Origin: an uncultured Latescibacterota bacterium
Lineage (GTDB): Bacteria > Latescibacterota > UBA2968
Length of the DNA stretch: 64,000 nucleotides
Assembly (NCBI GenBank): GCA_951812755.1
Contig: OX638329.1
Location: 4,782,522-4,846,521, forward strand
Direction of reading: 5' to 3'
The position numbers were made by a program, and so were the translations under genes. The notes under the pieces were generated by a model. It was not told the origin of the DNA. It saw only the letters and a program-made list of their open reading frames with translations, and made no database searches. This document shows positions 18,001 through 25,364 of the stretch, one piece after another (the first letter of the stretch is position 1; each line of letters begins with the position of its first letter).

Positions 18001-20615
18001 GCGGAGCAAGCAGCATTGAAATCTCCCAGGGCAATGTGGAAAGTAATACTCTCACCGTCTCCCGCACATCCGGCACCACCGCTGCCGTCACCGCTGACAT
18101 CGGAACATTGCCAGACTTGCCGCCAAACGACGACGGCTACGCACTCGTCAAATCTGCTGACTTGCCACTGAAAGTAATAGAAGGGGAACCAGGTGTGACA
18201 GTATATCCCACAGCATTGACCATACCAGAGGGCAACAGCGACACGTACACAGCGGTCTTGACCTCAAAACCTACCGCCAACGTGACGGTCACAGTGACCG
18301 TGCCATCGGGTTCGGATGCCTCAGTATCCCCATCGCCACTGACGTTCACACAGGACAACTGGAACACTTCGCAAGCCGTGACTGTCACCACACAGACAGA
18401 CCTGGACACTGATGATGACACAGTCACACTGAGCCATACAGTAAGCGGTGGGAACTATCAGAGCGTAACCGCGGAAAACGTGACCGTGACAATTTCAGAG
18501 ACAGATGTCAGCACTAACAATCGGCCGGTCTTCACCAGTAACAATATCTTTGATGTAAAGGAAAACGAAACCGCGGCCGGCACGGTGGTCGCCATAGACG
18601 CCGATGAGAGAGACTACATCACAGGCTATGAGATTACCGGTGGTGCGGCTCAGGCACTATTCTCGATCACGAGTGGAGGTGTATTGACCTTTGTAACCGC
18701 CCCCGACTATGAGCGACCACCCACCACCGCGAGCAATAACAGATATGTCATTGTGGTCACGGCAACCAGCGGCACGGGCACCAGGGAACGGACAAGGACT
18801 CAGACGATAACCGTCGTCGTAGATGACGTAGATGAACCGCCGGGACAGCCGCCAGCACCGATATTGACTGTTGTCAGCAGTTTATTACGGGCTGTCCTGG
18901 TAACGCCAGATCGAAGCTCGCCGACAAATACGGGTCCGGACATCACTGCCTATGAGATTCAGTATCGCGTCAAGGACACCGGCGACTTCACCAGCCTCAC
19001 CCTGGGCTCGGATCCGGACTGGACGGAGCTGATCCTGGGATTGAATAAAAACACGACCTATGAAGTGCAGGTGCGTGCGAAGAACGACGAAGGGGAGGGC
19101 GAGTGGTCTCCCTATGCCGAGGTGACGATTTCCAATTCATCGCCGATAGCCAGCAGCATCGACGATGTGACGATACCAGCGGGAGGTGCTGTCGAGAGAG
19201 TAGATGTGGATGACGCCTTCGAAGATCCCGACGATTTCCGCCTGCGATATACGGCATCGTCGAGCAACAGTGCCGCCGCGACAGTGCAGATGATCGGCGC
19301 CGAGGTCCAGATTGATCCACTATCCGTCGGCACTACAACCATTGCCGTAACGGTGACCGATCCCTGGAGTGCAACCGCCTCGACAACCTTTGATGCGAAT
19401 GTCCAGACGCCGACCTTGTCGGCTCCCACCCTGAGCATCAGCGGCAACCTCTTCACTTTTGGATTTAGCGATGACTTCGCGGCCAACGAAACCCGGGCAT
19501 ATCAGATCAGAATCCGGCAAAAGGCACCTACCGAACCGTGGGCTACAGGGTGCTATACCGAAACAAACGATGAAAGTTCCTCCCAGGCTATTGCGATAAC
19601 ACTACAGAGCCTGGTATCCGATTTCTTTTTCCCTGGTACCACTTATGAGGCGGATTACGGATACCTCGGCGCGGATTGTGGCGACAGCGTAATGGGCGTT
19701 CGCTCCGCAACTGTCGAAGCGACGACCATCGGGACGCCTGCCTTTGATATCGACCTTGTCTTTGTCGGCAGCATCTCCTCGACGTACAGGTCGGTATTTA
19801 AAACCACCGCCCGGCGTTGGGAGCAAATCATCACAGATGATATCCCCAATCACCGTTTGTCCAGCAACGGTCGCAGCCGGTTGGATAGGCTTTTCTCAGG
19901 AACCACCGCACCTGAAGTTGTAGATGATCTGGTGGTCTATGTGGAAATCGAGGAAATTGACGGATATGGGGGCACGCTCGGACAGGCGGGATGGATCTTT
20001 TACCGCGCTTCATCCTTCCTGCCAATCGCATCCTTCATAGAGCTTGACAGGGACGACATCGGCACAATGTCGAATGCAAGACTGGCAGCCCTTATCCTGC
20101 ACGAGATAGGCCACGCCCTGGGATTCGGCCTTAAACCGTGGGAAGATCTCAACCTGCTGAAGAATCCGTCTCTCGCCGAGAATGGCGACCCCATTGTTCC
20201 CGCGCCAGACACGTATTTCTCAGGCGCAAACGCGATTGCCGCTTTCAATGATGCTGGCGGATCGAGCTATGCGGGCGCGAAAGTGCCGGTGGAGAACACT
20301 TACGGGGGATCGGGTGCCCAGGATTCTCACTGGCGGGAATCCGTGCTCGACAACGAACTTATGACGCCCCTCACCGAACGGCTTGCCAACCCACTCAGCG
20401 CAATCACTATCCAGTCGCTGGCAGATATAGGCTATAGCGTCGATGTCACACAAGCCGACGCGTACACCCTGCCTTCGACTTCGACTTCTTCTACTCGCGG
20501 GGCCGGGGCGGCTGAGGATCAAACACCGATCAACTGCACCATCATAACGCATCCCGACGCGGGACCCGACGAGCCAGAGCCTATCATCCTGGACCTGAAG
20601 CCAGCGGGTAACTGA
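12036..20615 (+). CDS. Giant secreted multidomain protein with LRR block and C-terminal HExxH metallopeptidase
   Basis: A 2859-residue protein. Order: signal/membrane leader (KIFPLALGTVSLLGLLLFLF); cohesin-like domain (about 30-175); two dockerin/EF-hand-like repeats (DFDNSGTVGIPDFLLF, YDLDENGEIGIPDFLAF; 177-235); cadherin-like 238-337; FN3 342-445; Gly9/Pro16 linker 453-480; alternating cadherin and FN3 domains 485-1285; Ig-like and SwmB-like domains 1287-1508; a Cys-flanked cap and 16 leucine-rich repeats (1568-1951); Calx-beta-like 2052-2160; cadherin-like and FN3 to 2565; then a metallopeptidase with HEIGHALGFG at 2689-2698 and a Met-turn ELMTP at Met2776, resembling the leishmanolysin/M10 metzincin group. 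It is probably secreted or surface-bound for adhesion and protein cleavage. No SD is visible before ATG 12036. Substrate unknown; domain limits are approximate. Confidence 0.85.
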   Translation: MTPSRVKIFPLALGTVSLLGLLLFLFPSSLSTQTSSFSIFLDLDSSEDDQAVSSLDVFPNRTVPIQIFGTDIQEASDISLRFEFDPAQVAYEGFDAGDILPNAQVVGEQNSSSVQINMASDGSATVNAGLIGTIHFRTTDAFLETDIRLVRAELIREEQPDTVSLSLSVALLSAASSPDFDNSGTVGIPDFLLFVDAFGSKEGQEQYEAKYDLDENGEIGIPDFLAFVDSFGKEVNRVPVFASTPPVTRSVDENTPSGQPIGEPITATDSDGDTLTYRLSGADADSFAIGLSTGQIQTKGKYDFEQKSSYSVIVIVSDGEGGRSSLVVTIAITDIDELTGTVPSNVMVEEDDSKLIVRWDAVLDEEGKPPVTGYEVGYRERPDPFDPPRENSNEWAGIQRVSSQLDSLVITGLLNGQAYLVSVRTLVEGGMSEWSSPVLGIPVVPAAGPVFSGGGGGGGGGPSQPPPPPPPPPPPPPPPPSNKPPTFDDGSSATRSLAENTTGIQDIGNPITATDPEGTTVTYRLAGGDTNQFTIDANNGQLRTQTGVDYNYEGKNRYSVTVEARDEQGGRATITMTIDIIDDDNERPETPDQPVVTTSTLNSLSIRWTDPVNTGPNINDYDIQYSEDGGAFTDWPHTGPGTSTTITGLEANTRYEIQVLARSPEGESLWSPSADTRTTTNRAPTFNEGPRTTRSIAENTTGTQDIGNPITATDSDGGTPTYRLEGTDVTSFTIDTNDGQLQTQSGETYDYEEKPSYKVNVRVEDGQGGSNTIEVTINLIDQREPPETPASPSVSAASSLSLTVTWDEPANTGPDINDYDIQYREGDSGNFTAWTHNGAERTATITGRKPSTSYQVQVRARSPEGTSEWSESGTGSTSANELPQFTDGSSATRDLNENTTGVRNIGDPVSATDPENTTLAYSLEGTDADDFTINTRSGQLRTASGESYDYETQPRYFVDVKATDGHSGSSTIFVTIDLTDINEAPTFTGDATFDVAENNSFVGQIDAEDVDSGDSITDYTITGGSDRNLLEISSGGTLTFKDAPNFEDPKDSGRNNSYIVQVTVTGGTDTRAMTATQTVTVTVTDENEPPHFTSDDAFMVKENEQFVGRMLANDIDRSDSITSYEITDGADQNEFEITNTNQLHFQEDPDFETPTDSDSNNEYIVEVTATGGTDTRERTITQTITVTVEDDDEPPGRPDAPTVNNETENSLTITWTAPTNIGPPITNYLVQYRSGGSFTTWSDSSLIIPRTITGLRSSRTYQIQVQAKNDEGKGPWSNSGSGTTLTAPTVSSIAFTSTPASGQNNTYALNDTIDVTATFNEAVSVTGTPQIDLTIGTTVRQADYESGSTTTQLLFQYAVQNTDNDTNGATINENGLKLNGGRIRRDGTAITADLVHTARNNQSSHKVDGVAPALADAGVNGNRLTLIYEEVLDSNSRPATSDFAVTVDGTARDVSTVSMSSSNMTLTLASAVTSGQTIRLAYTPGTNPIRDRAHNPAIALTNLTVANRTPDPTANVCSRTAQVRDAIVAALPVSTCGDVTTDHLSAFTLFSLASENISMLKANDFSGLTNLKGLSLRDNNLSSLPANIFSDLSALEELSLSSNKISSMDENIFSNLSALKELYLYGNKLTSLPANIFSSLTALEILAVNSNELSSIDANIFSGLTALEILSLRENDLSSLDANIFSGLTALEILSVSSNDLSSLDANIFSGLTALKELYLYSNELSSLDANIFSNLSALETLRLYSNELSSLDANIFSNLSALIRLDLDRNKLTTLPANIFSSLSVLDTLYLEENDLSSLNANAFSGLTALKTLWLQENDLQSTSLPTGVFSSLTALEVLRLDENQLSSLPANLFSGLSSLQELYLYDQQSGHKLSSLDANIFSNLSALKELHLDNNSLSSLDTNIFSGLTALTTLYLDENQLSSLTDGIFSGLTNLTTLKLSGNTVDPLPITISLESDASTLFNARAHTGAPFKMDLPLLVVNGTIDGGASSIEISQGNVESNTLTVSRTSGTTAAVTADIGTLPDLPPNDDGYALVKSADLPLKVIEGEPGVTVYPTALTIPEGNSDTYTAVLTSKPTANVTVTVTVPSGSDASVSPSPLTFTQDNWNTSQAVTVTTQTDLDTDDDTVTLSHTVSGGNYQSVTAENVTVTISETDVSTNNRPVFTSNNIFDVKENETAAGTVVAIDADERDYITGYEITGGAAQALFSITSGGVLTFVTAPDYERPPTTASNNRYVIVVTATSGTGTRERTRTQTITVVVDDVDEPPGQPPAPILTVVSSLLRAVLVTPDRSSPTNTGPDITAYEIQYRVKDTGDFTSLTLGSDPDWTELILGLNKNTTYEVQVRAKNDEGEGEWSPYAEVTISNSSPIASSIDDVTIPAGGAVERVDVDDAFEDPDDFRLRYTASSSNSAAATVQMIGAEVQIDPLSVGTTTIAVTVTDPWSATASTTFDANVQTPTLSAPTLSISGNLFTFGFSDDFAANETRAYQIRIRQKAPTEPWATGCYTETNDESSSQAIAITLQSLVSDFFFPGTTYEADYGYLGADCGDSVMGVRSATVEATTIGTPAFDIDLVFVGSISSTYRSVFKTTARRWEQIITDDIPNHRLSSNGRSRLDRLFSGTTAPEVVDDLVVYVEIEEIDGYGGTLGQAGWIFYRASSFLPIASFIELDRDDIGTMSNARLAALILHEIGHALGFGLKPWEDLNLLKNPSLAENGDPIVPAPDTYFSGANAIAAFNDAGGSSYAGAKVPVENTYGGSGAQDSHWRESVLDNELMTPLTERLANPLSAITIQSLADIGYSVDVTQADAYTLPSTSTSSTRGAGAAEDQTPINCTIITHPDAGPDEPEPIILDLKPAGN
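13392..13475 (+). repeat. Gly9 and Pro16 hinge coded by triplet-rich repeats
   Basis: Within the giant gene GGN codons give nine glycines, then PSQ, then CCT/CCG/CCA codons give sixteen prolines (residues 453-480). The proline part consists of near-identical 6-9 base units (CCTCCGCCTCCACCT), so slippage would change the hinge length in whole codons without breaking the frame. It likely forms a rigid spacer between the N-terminal and repeat regions. Confidence 0.85.
16737..17888 (+). repeat. Sixteen tandem leucine-rich repeats of about 24 codons
   Basis: Units follow LTALEILSLxxNxLSSLDANIFSG with a 72-base period; repeats 11 and 13 are longer (26 and 28 residues), and the last is partial. Units 5-7 (about 17020-17200) are almost identical at DNA level, pointing to recent duplication or gene conversion. 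The pattern is the typical extracellular LRR, forming a binding solenoid. Confidence 0.92.
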
Positions 20616-20649
20616 TGTAGCGCACTGACACACTATGGAATACACCAAT

Positions 20650-21432
20650 ATGAACCACCACATTAAAATATTCCCGCTCGCGTTCGGCACTGTCTGCTTG
20701 CTGAGCCTGATACTCTTATTTGCCCCATGGACGCTCTTTTCCCAGAATAGCAGTTCCTCTTCCCCGGACTTTGATAGAAATGGGGTTGTGGGTATTCCCG
20801 ATTTTTTGTTATTTGTTAGCGCGTTTGGGACGCAAGAGGATCAAGAAAAGTATGAGTCACAATACGATCTGGACGGCAATGGCGAGATAGGGATACCCGA
20901 TTTTCTGATCTTTGTCGATAACTTTGGCAAAGAGGTAAAACACCTGCCACCCACCTGCATGCAAACTTCCGGCCATCTGCATCCCAAAGTGACCCTGTCG
21001 GACAGGGCTGGACAATACCAGCTAACACTCGTAGAGGTGGTCAACGGCACCGACGCCCGCACAGCGCGGGGTATGCTCACCCTGCGCCAGCAACCATCGG
21101 AACTCGACTCATTGGGCAATTCAGCGACGCCATTATACGGATTTACAGACATAAATCTCCGAGCAATTGGTGCTTATGAAGTCGGCGATCCCGATAGTGA
21201 AGACCCGCAGGCACCGGGCGTTCTCGTACTCGAAAGCGACCGCGATGGCGCACGCCGCATATTATTGCGCCTGGGCGCAGACGCCAATCGGCGAGATGAT
21301 GCGCTCTTTGACGGAGCTTATACAGTACTGGAAGTGCGCGAAATAGCCGCCGACGGTTTTGCAGGCACCTGGCGCAGCGGCCTGCGCTTATCGATCACCG
21401 AAGGCTACTTTTGCGCGAGGAGAGAATTCTAA
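20650..21432 (+). CDS. Secreted protein with dockerin-like repeats, paralogous to the leader of the giant protein
   Basis: A 260-residue protein starting at ATG 20650, 34 bases after the giant gene. Its leader (IKIFPLAFGTVCLLSLILLF) nearly repeats that of the giant protein, and residues about 38-97 carry the same paired EF-hand/dockerin-like motifs (DFDRNGVVGIPDFLLF and YDLDGNGEIGIPDFLIF). The remaining 160 residues (about 100-260) are unrelated to the giant protein: a mostly beta region with LTLVEVVNGTDARTARGMLT and no motif that I know. The two genes very likely arose by duplication of the 5' part and may act together on the cell surface. An upstream ATG at 20635 is possible. Function unknown. 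Confidence 0.8.
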   Translation: MNHHIKIFPLAFGTVCLLSLILLFAPWTLFSQNSSSSSPDFDRNGVVGIPDFLLFVSAFGTQEDQEKYESQYDLDGNGEIGIPDFLIFVDNFGKEVKHLPPTCMQTSGHLHPKVTLSDRAGQYQLTLVEVVNGTDARTARGMLTLRQQPSELDSLGNSATPLYGFTDINLRAIGAYEVGDPDSEDPQAPGVLVLESDRDGARRILLRLGADANRRDDALFDGAYTVLEVREIAADGFAGTWRSGLRLSITEGYFCARREF

Positions 21433-21456
21433 AAACAACGTGAAAGCGAGGAATTT

Positions 21457-22770
21457 GTGGCAGCATTTTTGAATGGCGATCAAGTGCGAACAATTCGAGC
21501 GGAATTTGGCTCCCCTGTTTATGTTTACGACCAGCGCACGCTGGAAGCACAGGCCGAGGCCGTGTTGAACTTCCCCAATGCCTTTGGACTAACCGCGCGC
21601 TATGCGATGAAGGCATTGCCCAACAGCACCGTAATTCGCATTTTAACGCAAAAAGGCCTGCACATCGACGCCAGCAGTGGGTACGAGGCCGAGCGCGCCA
21701 TGCGAGCCGGTGTGCCTGGTTCCCACATCATGCTTACGGCACAGCAGATACCCAATAATTTGAAATACCTGATCGAACAAGGCGTGATTTTTAATGCGTG
21801 TTCCCTGAACCAATTGCGAACTTATGGTGACCTGTTCCCCGGGCGATCCCTCTCCGTGCGTATCAATCCCGGCATGGGGTCTGGGCACAGCAAACGCACC
21901 AATGTGGGGGGGCCAGCGGCGAGTTTTGGAATCTGGCATGAATATATCTCCGATGTCCATAAAATTTGCAAACAGCGCGATTTGACAATAACGACCATGC
22001 ACACGCATATCGGGTCGGGCAGCGATCCCGAAGTGTGGGAACGCGTCGCATTGATGTCATTGAAAATTTGCGTTGGATTTGAAAACGCCACCACGTTAAG
22101 TCTCGGGGGCGGATACAAGATTGGGCGCATGCCGGGCGAGGTATCGACGGATTTGCAGGTGATCGGACAACACGTGGTCGAAGCCTTTGAAATGACCGCG
22201 GGACAAACCGGACGCGCGTTGCATTTGGAAGTGGAACCGGGAACGTATCTGGTCGCAAATGCCGGTGCAATTGTGGCAACGGCGATTGATGTGGTAGATA
22301 CTGGGAAAGACGGGTACAAATTTATCAAAACAGATACCGGGATGACCGAAGTGATTCGCCCGAGCATGTACGGAGCGCAACATCCCATTGAAATCGTACC
22401 CGCCCAGACAGAAGACCGCGGAGTTGACAAATATATAGTGGTGGGACATTGTTGTGAAAGCGGTGATGTATTAACCCCTGCGCCCGATGATCCCGAAGGT
22501 TTGCAACCCCGGCTATTGACAAAAACGAAAGTGGGAGACGCCGTGGTCATTGGTGGAGCGGGCGCGTATTGTGCGGGCATGTCCTCTAAAAATTACAATT
22601 CCTTTCCCGAAGCAGCCGAAGTATTATTGGACAGAGAAGGCGCATTGCACTTAATTCGGAAACGACAGACATTGGACCAGGTCCTGGAAAATGAAATTGT
22701 ACCGGACTTTTTGAGTACGGGCGGGTTTGGAGCGGCGTACAACTGCGATAGCAGTTCAACCCGCCCCTGA
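21457..22770 (+). CDS. lysA: Diaminopimelate decarboxylase-like PLP enzyme
   Basis: A fold III PLP decarboxylase of 437 residues, the family that makes lysine from meso-diaminopimelate. The PLP lysine is in ARYAMKALPN (Lys52); HTHIGSGSD, LSLGGGYKIGR, EVEPGTYLVANAG and the second-monomer block CCESGDVLT are all present. The substrate loop differs from canonical LysA, and its neighbours are catabolic rather than lysine genes, so decarboxylation of a related amino acid is possible. The start is GTG 21457 with GCGAGG in front. The next gene begins 10 bases after its stop, so the genes appear co-transcribed. Confidence 0.85.
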   Translation: MAAFLNGDQVRTIRAEFGSPVYVYDQRTLEAQAEAVLNFPNAFGLTARYAMKALPNSTVIRILTQKGLHIDASSGYEAERAMRAGVPGSHIMLTAQQIPNNLKYLIEQGVIFNACSLNQLRTYGDLFPGRSLSVRINPGMGSGHSKRTNVGGPAASFGIWHEYISDVHKICKQRDLTITTMHTHIGSGSDPEVWERVALMSLKICVGFENATTLSLGGGYKIGRMPGEVSTDLQVIGQHVVEAFEMTAGQTGRALHLEVEPGTYLVANAGAIVATAIDVVDTGKDGYKFIKTDTGMTEVIRPSMYGAQHPIEIVPAQTEDRGVDKYIVVGHCCESGDVLTPAPDDPEGLQPRLLTKTKVGDAVVIGGAGAYCAGMSSKNYNSFPEAAEVLLDREGALHLIRKRQTLDQVLENEIVPDFLSTGGFGAAYNCDSSSTRP

Positions 22771-22780
22771 AAGCTAATCT

Positions 22781-23920
22781 ATGACTTATGACGCAATTGT
22801 ATTGGGTGCAGGAATCAATGGATGCGGTATCGCGCGTGAACTCGCCGAGCGCGGGCAACATGTGCTGGTGCTGGACAAAGGCGCGATTGGCGGGGGCACA
22901 TCGTCCAAATCGTCGCGATTGATCCACGGTGGATTGCGCTATTTGGAAACGCGGCAATTTGGGCTGGTGCGAGAGGCTTTGGCTGATCGGTTGGAGCTTT
23001 TGGGACGCTATCCCGAACTGGTCTCAATGCGACCGTTTTATCTGCCAATCTATCGCAAGAGTCCGCGTCCCGTCTGGAGGTTGTGGACGGGCATCAAGCT
23101 CTACGACGCCCTGGCTGGGCGACACAATATCTATCGGTCTCGCAAAATATCTCGAAAGCAATTTGCGCGTGAAGTTCCCGCATTAAAGCAAGATGGGATT
23201 CGGGCTGTACTGCGATATTACGATGGCAAGACAAATGATCTGGCTCTCACAAAACGCGTGGCAGAAGACGCGCAAGAACTGGGATGCGTATTTCGCGAAG
23301 GGATTGACGTGCAACACCTGATCTGGGATGAAACCGGGTTTGCCGTGTCGGTCGGAGAAAAAAAATACAGCAGTCGCACCCTTATCAATGCAACAGGACC
23401 ATGGATTGATGAAGTCACAGCGCGTTATCACTTGCCATCGCGGTTTCAGATTCGCAAAGTGAGCGGCATTCACATTTTTGCAGATGGACTACTCACTCCC
23501 CACCCCATGTTTTTGCAAACCGAAGGCAAGCGAGTCTTCTTTGTAATACCCGAACCAGAACGCGACCAGACAATGATCGGCACGACCGAGCGCGAAGAGC
23601 CTGGACGGGTAGATGATGTGGTGGTTCAAGAGAAAGATATCGATTATTTGATCCGAGAAGTGAATGCGTATCTGGTTCCAGGCTACCAGCTTCAGCGCGC
23701 AGATATAACAGATGCCATTGTGGGCATTCGTCCCCTCGTAGAAAAAAAAGGCGATGCAACCGATCTCTCGCGAGAATACGAACTGGATTTGCACACGCGC
23801 GGGCAAACCCAATTGCTCAATATATTTGGCGGAAAGCTAACGACGTACTTATCTCTATCGCGTCGAGTCGCCAAAACACTCGGCATCAAAAAAATTGTGT
23901 CGATAGCACTGCGGGCCTAA
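22781..23920 (+). CDS. GlpD-like FAD-dependent oxidoreductase lacking the C-terminal domain
   Basis: A 379-residue flavoprotein with the N-terminal Rossmann FAD motif GAGINGCGIARELAERG (residues 8-24) and the GlpD/GlpA signature GGGTSSKSSRLIHGGLRYLE (about 38-57), then LINATGPWIDEV and GIRPLVEK. Full GlpD enzymes (glycerol-3-phosphate dehydrogenase, feeding electrons to quinones) have 500 or more residues; here the C-terminal helical domain is absent and the protein ends soon after IFGGKLTTYLSLS. This is either a short glycerol-3-phosphate oxidase or a related hydroxy-acid oxidase. It is embedded between a LysA-like and an Nramp-related gene. Confidence 0.85.
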   Translation: MTYDAIVLGAGINGCGIARELAERGQHVLVLDKGAIGGGTSSKSSRLIHGGLRYLETRQFGLVREALADRLELLGRYPELVSMRPFYLPIYRKSPRPVWRLWTGIKLYDALAGRHNIYRSRKISRKQFAREVPALKQDGIRAVLRYYDGKTNDLALTKRVAEDAQELGCVFREGIDVQHLIWDETGFAVSVGEKKYSSRTLINATGPWIDEVTARYHLPSRFQIRKVSGIHIFADGLLTPHPMFLQTEGKRVFFVIPEPERDQTMIGTTEREEPGRVDDVVVQEKDIDYLIREVNAYLVPGYQLQRADITDAIVGIRPLVEKKGDATDLSREYELDLHTRGQTQLLNIFGGKLTTYLSLSRRVAKTLGIKKIVSIALRA

Positions 23921-23933
23921 CCGGAGAAATTAG

Positions 23934-25349
23934 ATGCTCAAAAAATTGGACAATTTCAAAACAGCCGTTCTGCCCGAGCGCAAATTTGGATTTTGGCAAA
24001 TGGCGGGACCGGGTGCCATTCTGGTCGGGCTATCCATCGGCGCGGGCGAAATCATTGTGTGGCCTCTTGTAGTCGCCGAGTACGGGGCGAGCATGATCTG
24101 GGCTGCGGTACTCGGTGTGTTTTTGCAAATGTGGATCAACTTTGAGGTCGGACGATGGACAATAGCCACGGGCGAGACAGTATATACGGGATTTGCGCGC
24201 GTGTGGCGCGGTTTTGCACCGCTATTTATTCTGATCACATTATTCTCCTGGATCGCCCCGGGATGGGGACGCGCTTCGGGATTGGCTCTCAAAGCTCTGT
24301 TGGTCGGTCCCCAGGGCTGGGGATCGGATACATTTTGGACCGTGATTACATTTATCGGCGTCGCACTGATATTGTTTGGTCCCAAGCTCATTTACAATTC
24401 AATGGAAAAAGCCGTTGAACTGATGGTCGCGATTGTCACCATAGGATTAATTATGGTAGCTTTTGCCGTGGGCACGGCGGAAACTTGGATCGACCTGGGC
24501 AAAGGAATCGCGAACATAGGGTACAAAGACCCAAATATGTCTGTAAAGGCATTATTCATCGCCATCGTATTTGCCGGCGCTGGAGGAACGGCAAACTTGT
24601 TTTACACCTTTTATTTGCGCGACAAACACATCGGCATGGGCGCGCATGTGCCAATCATGCAAAATCCATTGCGGAGCCGCGCAGAAGCCATACCGTCAAC
24701 CGGATTTGTATTTGAAGAAACAGAAGAAAACGCGGCGCGGTTCAAGGCCTGGTGGGATTATATAAAAAAAGATCAGATGTTATTTTTCTGGGGATTAAAC
24801 TCCATTACAATGATGTTGTTCATCTTTGGATCGCTCGCAGTCCTGCATCCCCAGGGCATTGTTCCCGCACGCGGCACGTTAATTTGGGACGAAGCCGCTA
24901 TTTTGGGCGAAATTTGGGGTGACATAGGCCGCGTGATTTTTCTCCTGGTGGGGCTGGCAACGCTATTTGGCACACAACTCGCCCTCGTAGATGGGGTTGC
25001 GCGGTCAATCGCAGACATCGTATATACCAATTTTAAGGGCGCGCAAAAACGAGAACTGAGTTGGTGGTATCTCCTCGTCGCGGGAATATGGATTGTGGCC
25101 GGATGTGTGATCACTTTTGTGATGGAACAATACGGTGTGAGTGAATTGGGCTTTCTATTCAATGCGGCCTATATGGGCGGATTTGCCATGGCGATTTACG
25201 TACCACTAATGCTCTACATCAATTATCGCTATTTGCCAAAAACCGCCCGACCGAGCAAAGGATGCACCGCGATGATGGTGATTGCATCGCTGGTCTATAT
25301 AATATTTGCCATAGCCTGTATCCTGTGGGAAGTAGGCATTTTGGCTTAA
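23934..25349 (+). CDS. Nramp-related membrane transporter without the metal-binding motifs
   Basis: A 471-residue protein with about 11-12 membrane spans and the overall layout of Nramp (SLC11/APC fold) carriers: GPGAILVGLSIGAGEIIVWP in span 1 and a broken span 6 near FAGAGGTANLFYTFYLRDK. True Nramp metal importers carry DPGN in span 1 and MPH in span 6; here these positions read SIGAGE and lack the Met-Pro-His. So the carrier belongs to the family branch that may move other substrates (Mg-type or organic). ATG 23934 follows the GlpD-like stop by 13 bases with GGAGAAA as SD. Substrate unknown. Confidence 0.85.
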   Translation: MLKKLDNFKTAVLPERKFGFWQMAGPGAILVGLSIGAGEIIVWPLVVAEYGASMIWAAVLGVFLQMWINFEVGRWTIATGETVYTGFARVWRGFAPLFILITLFSWIAPGWGRASGLALKALLVGPQGWGSDTFWTVITFIGVALILFGPKLIYNSMEKAVELMVAIVTIGLIMVAFAVGTAETWIDLGKGIANIGYKDPNMSVKALFIAIVFAGAGGTANLFYTFYLRDKHIGMGAHVPIMQNPLRSRAEAIPSTGFVFEETEENAARFKAWWDYIKKDQMLFFWGLNSITMMLFIFGSLAVLHPQGIVPARGTLIWDEAAILGEIWGDIGRVIFLLVGLATLFGTQLALVDGVARSIADIVYTNFKGAQKRELSWWYLLVAGIWIVAGCVITFVMEQYGVSELGFLFNAAYMGGFAMAIYVPLMLYINYRYLPKTARPSKGCTAMMVIASLVYIIFAIACILWEVGILA

Positions 25350-25364
25350 AAAAGGAAGAGCCCA

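Noticed and set aside
20616-21456. Search for an att-type copy of the tRNA-Leu end after the surface genes
   Set aside because: No stretch matching the tRNA 3' end was seen there, so a bounded integrated island cannot be claimed.
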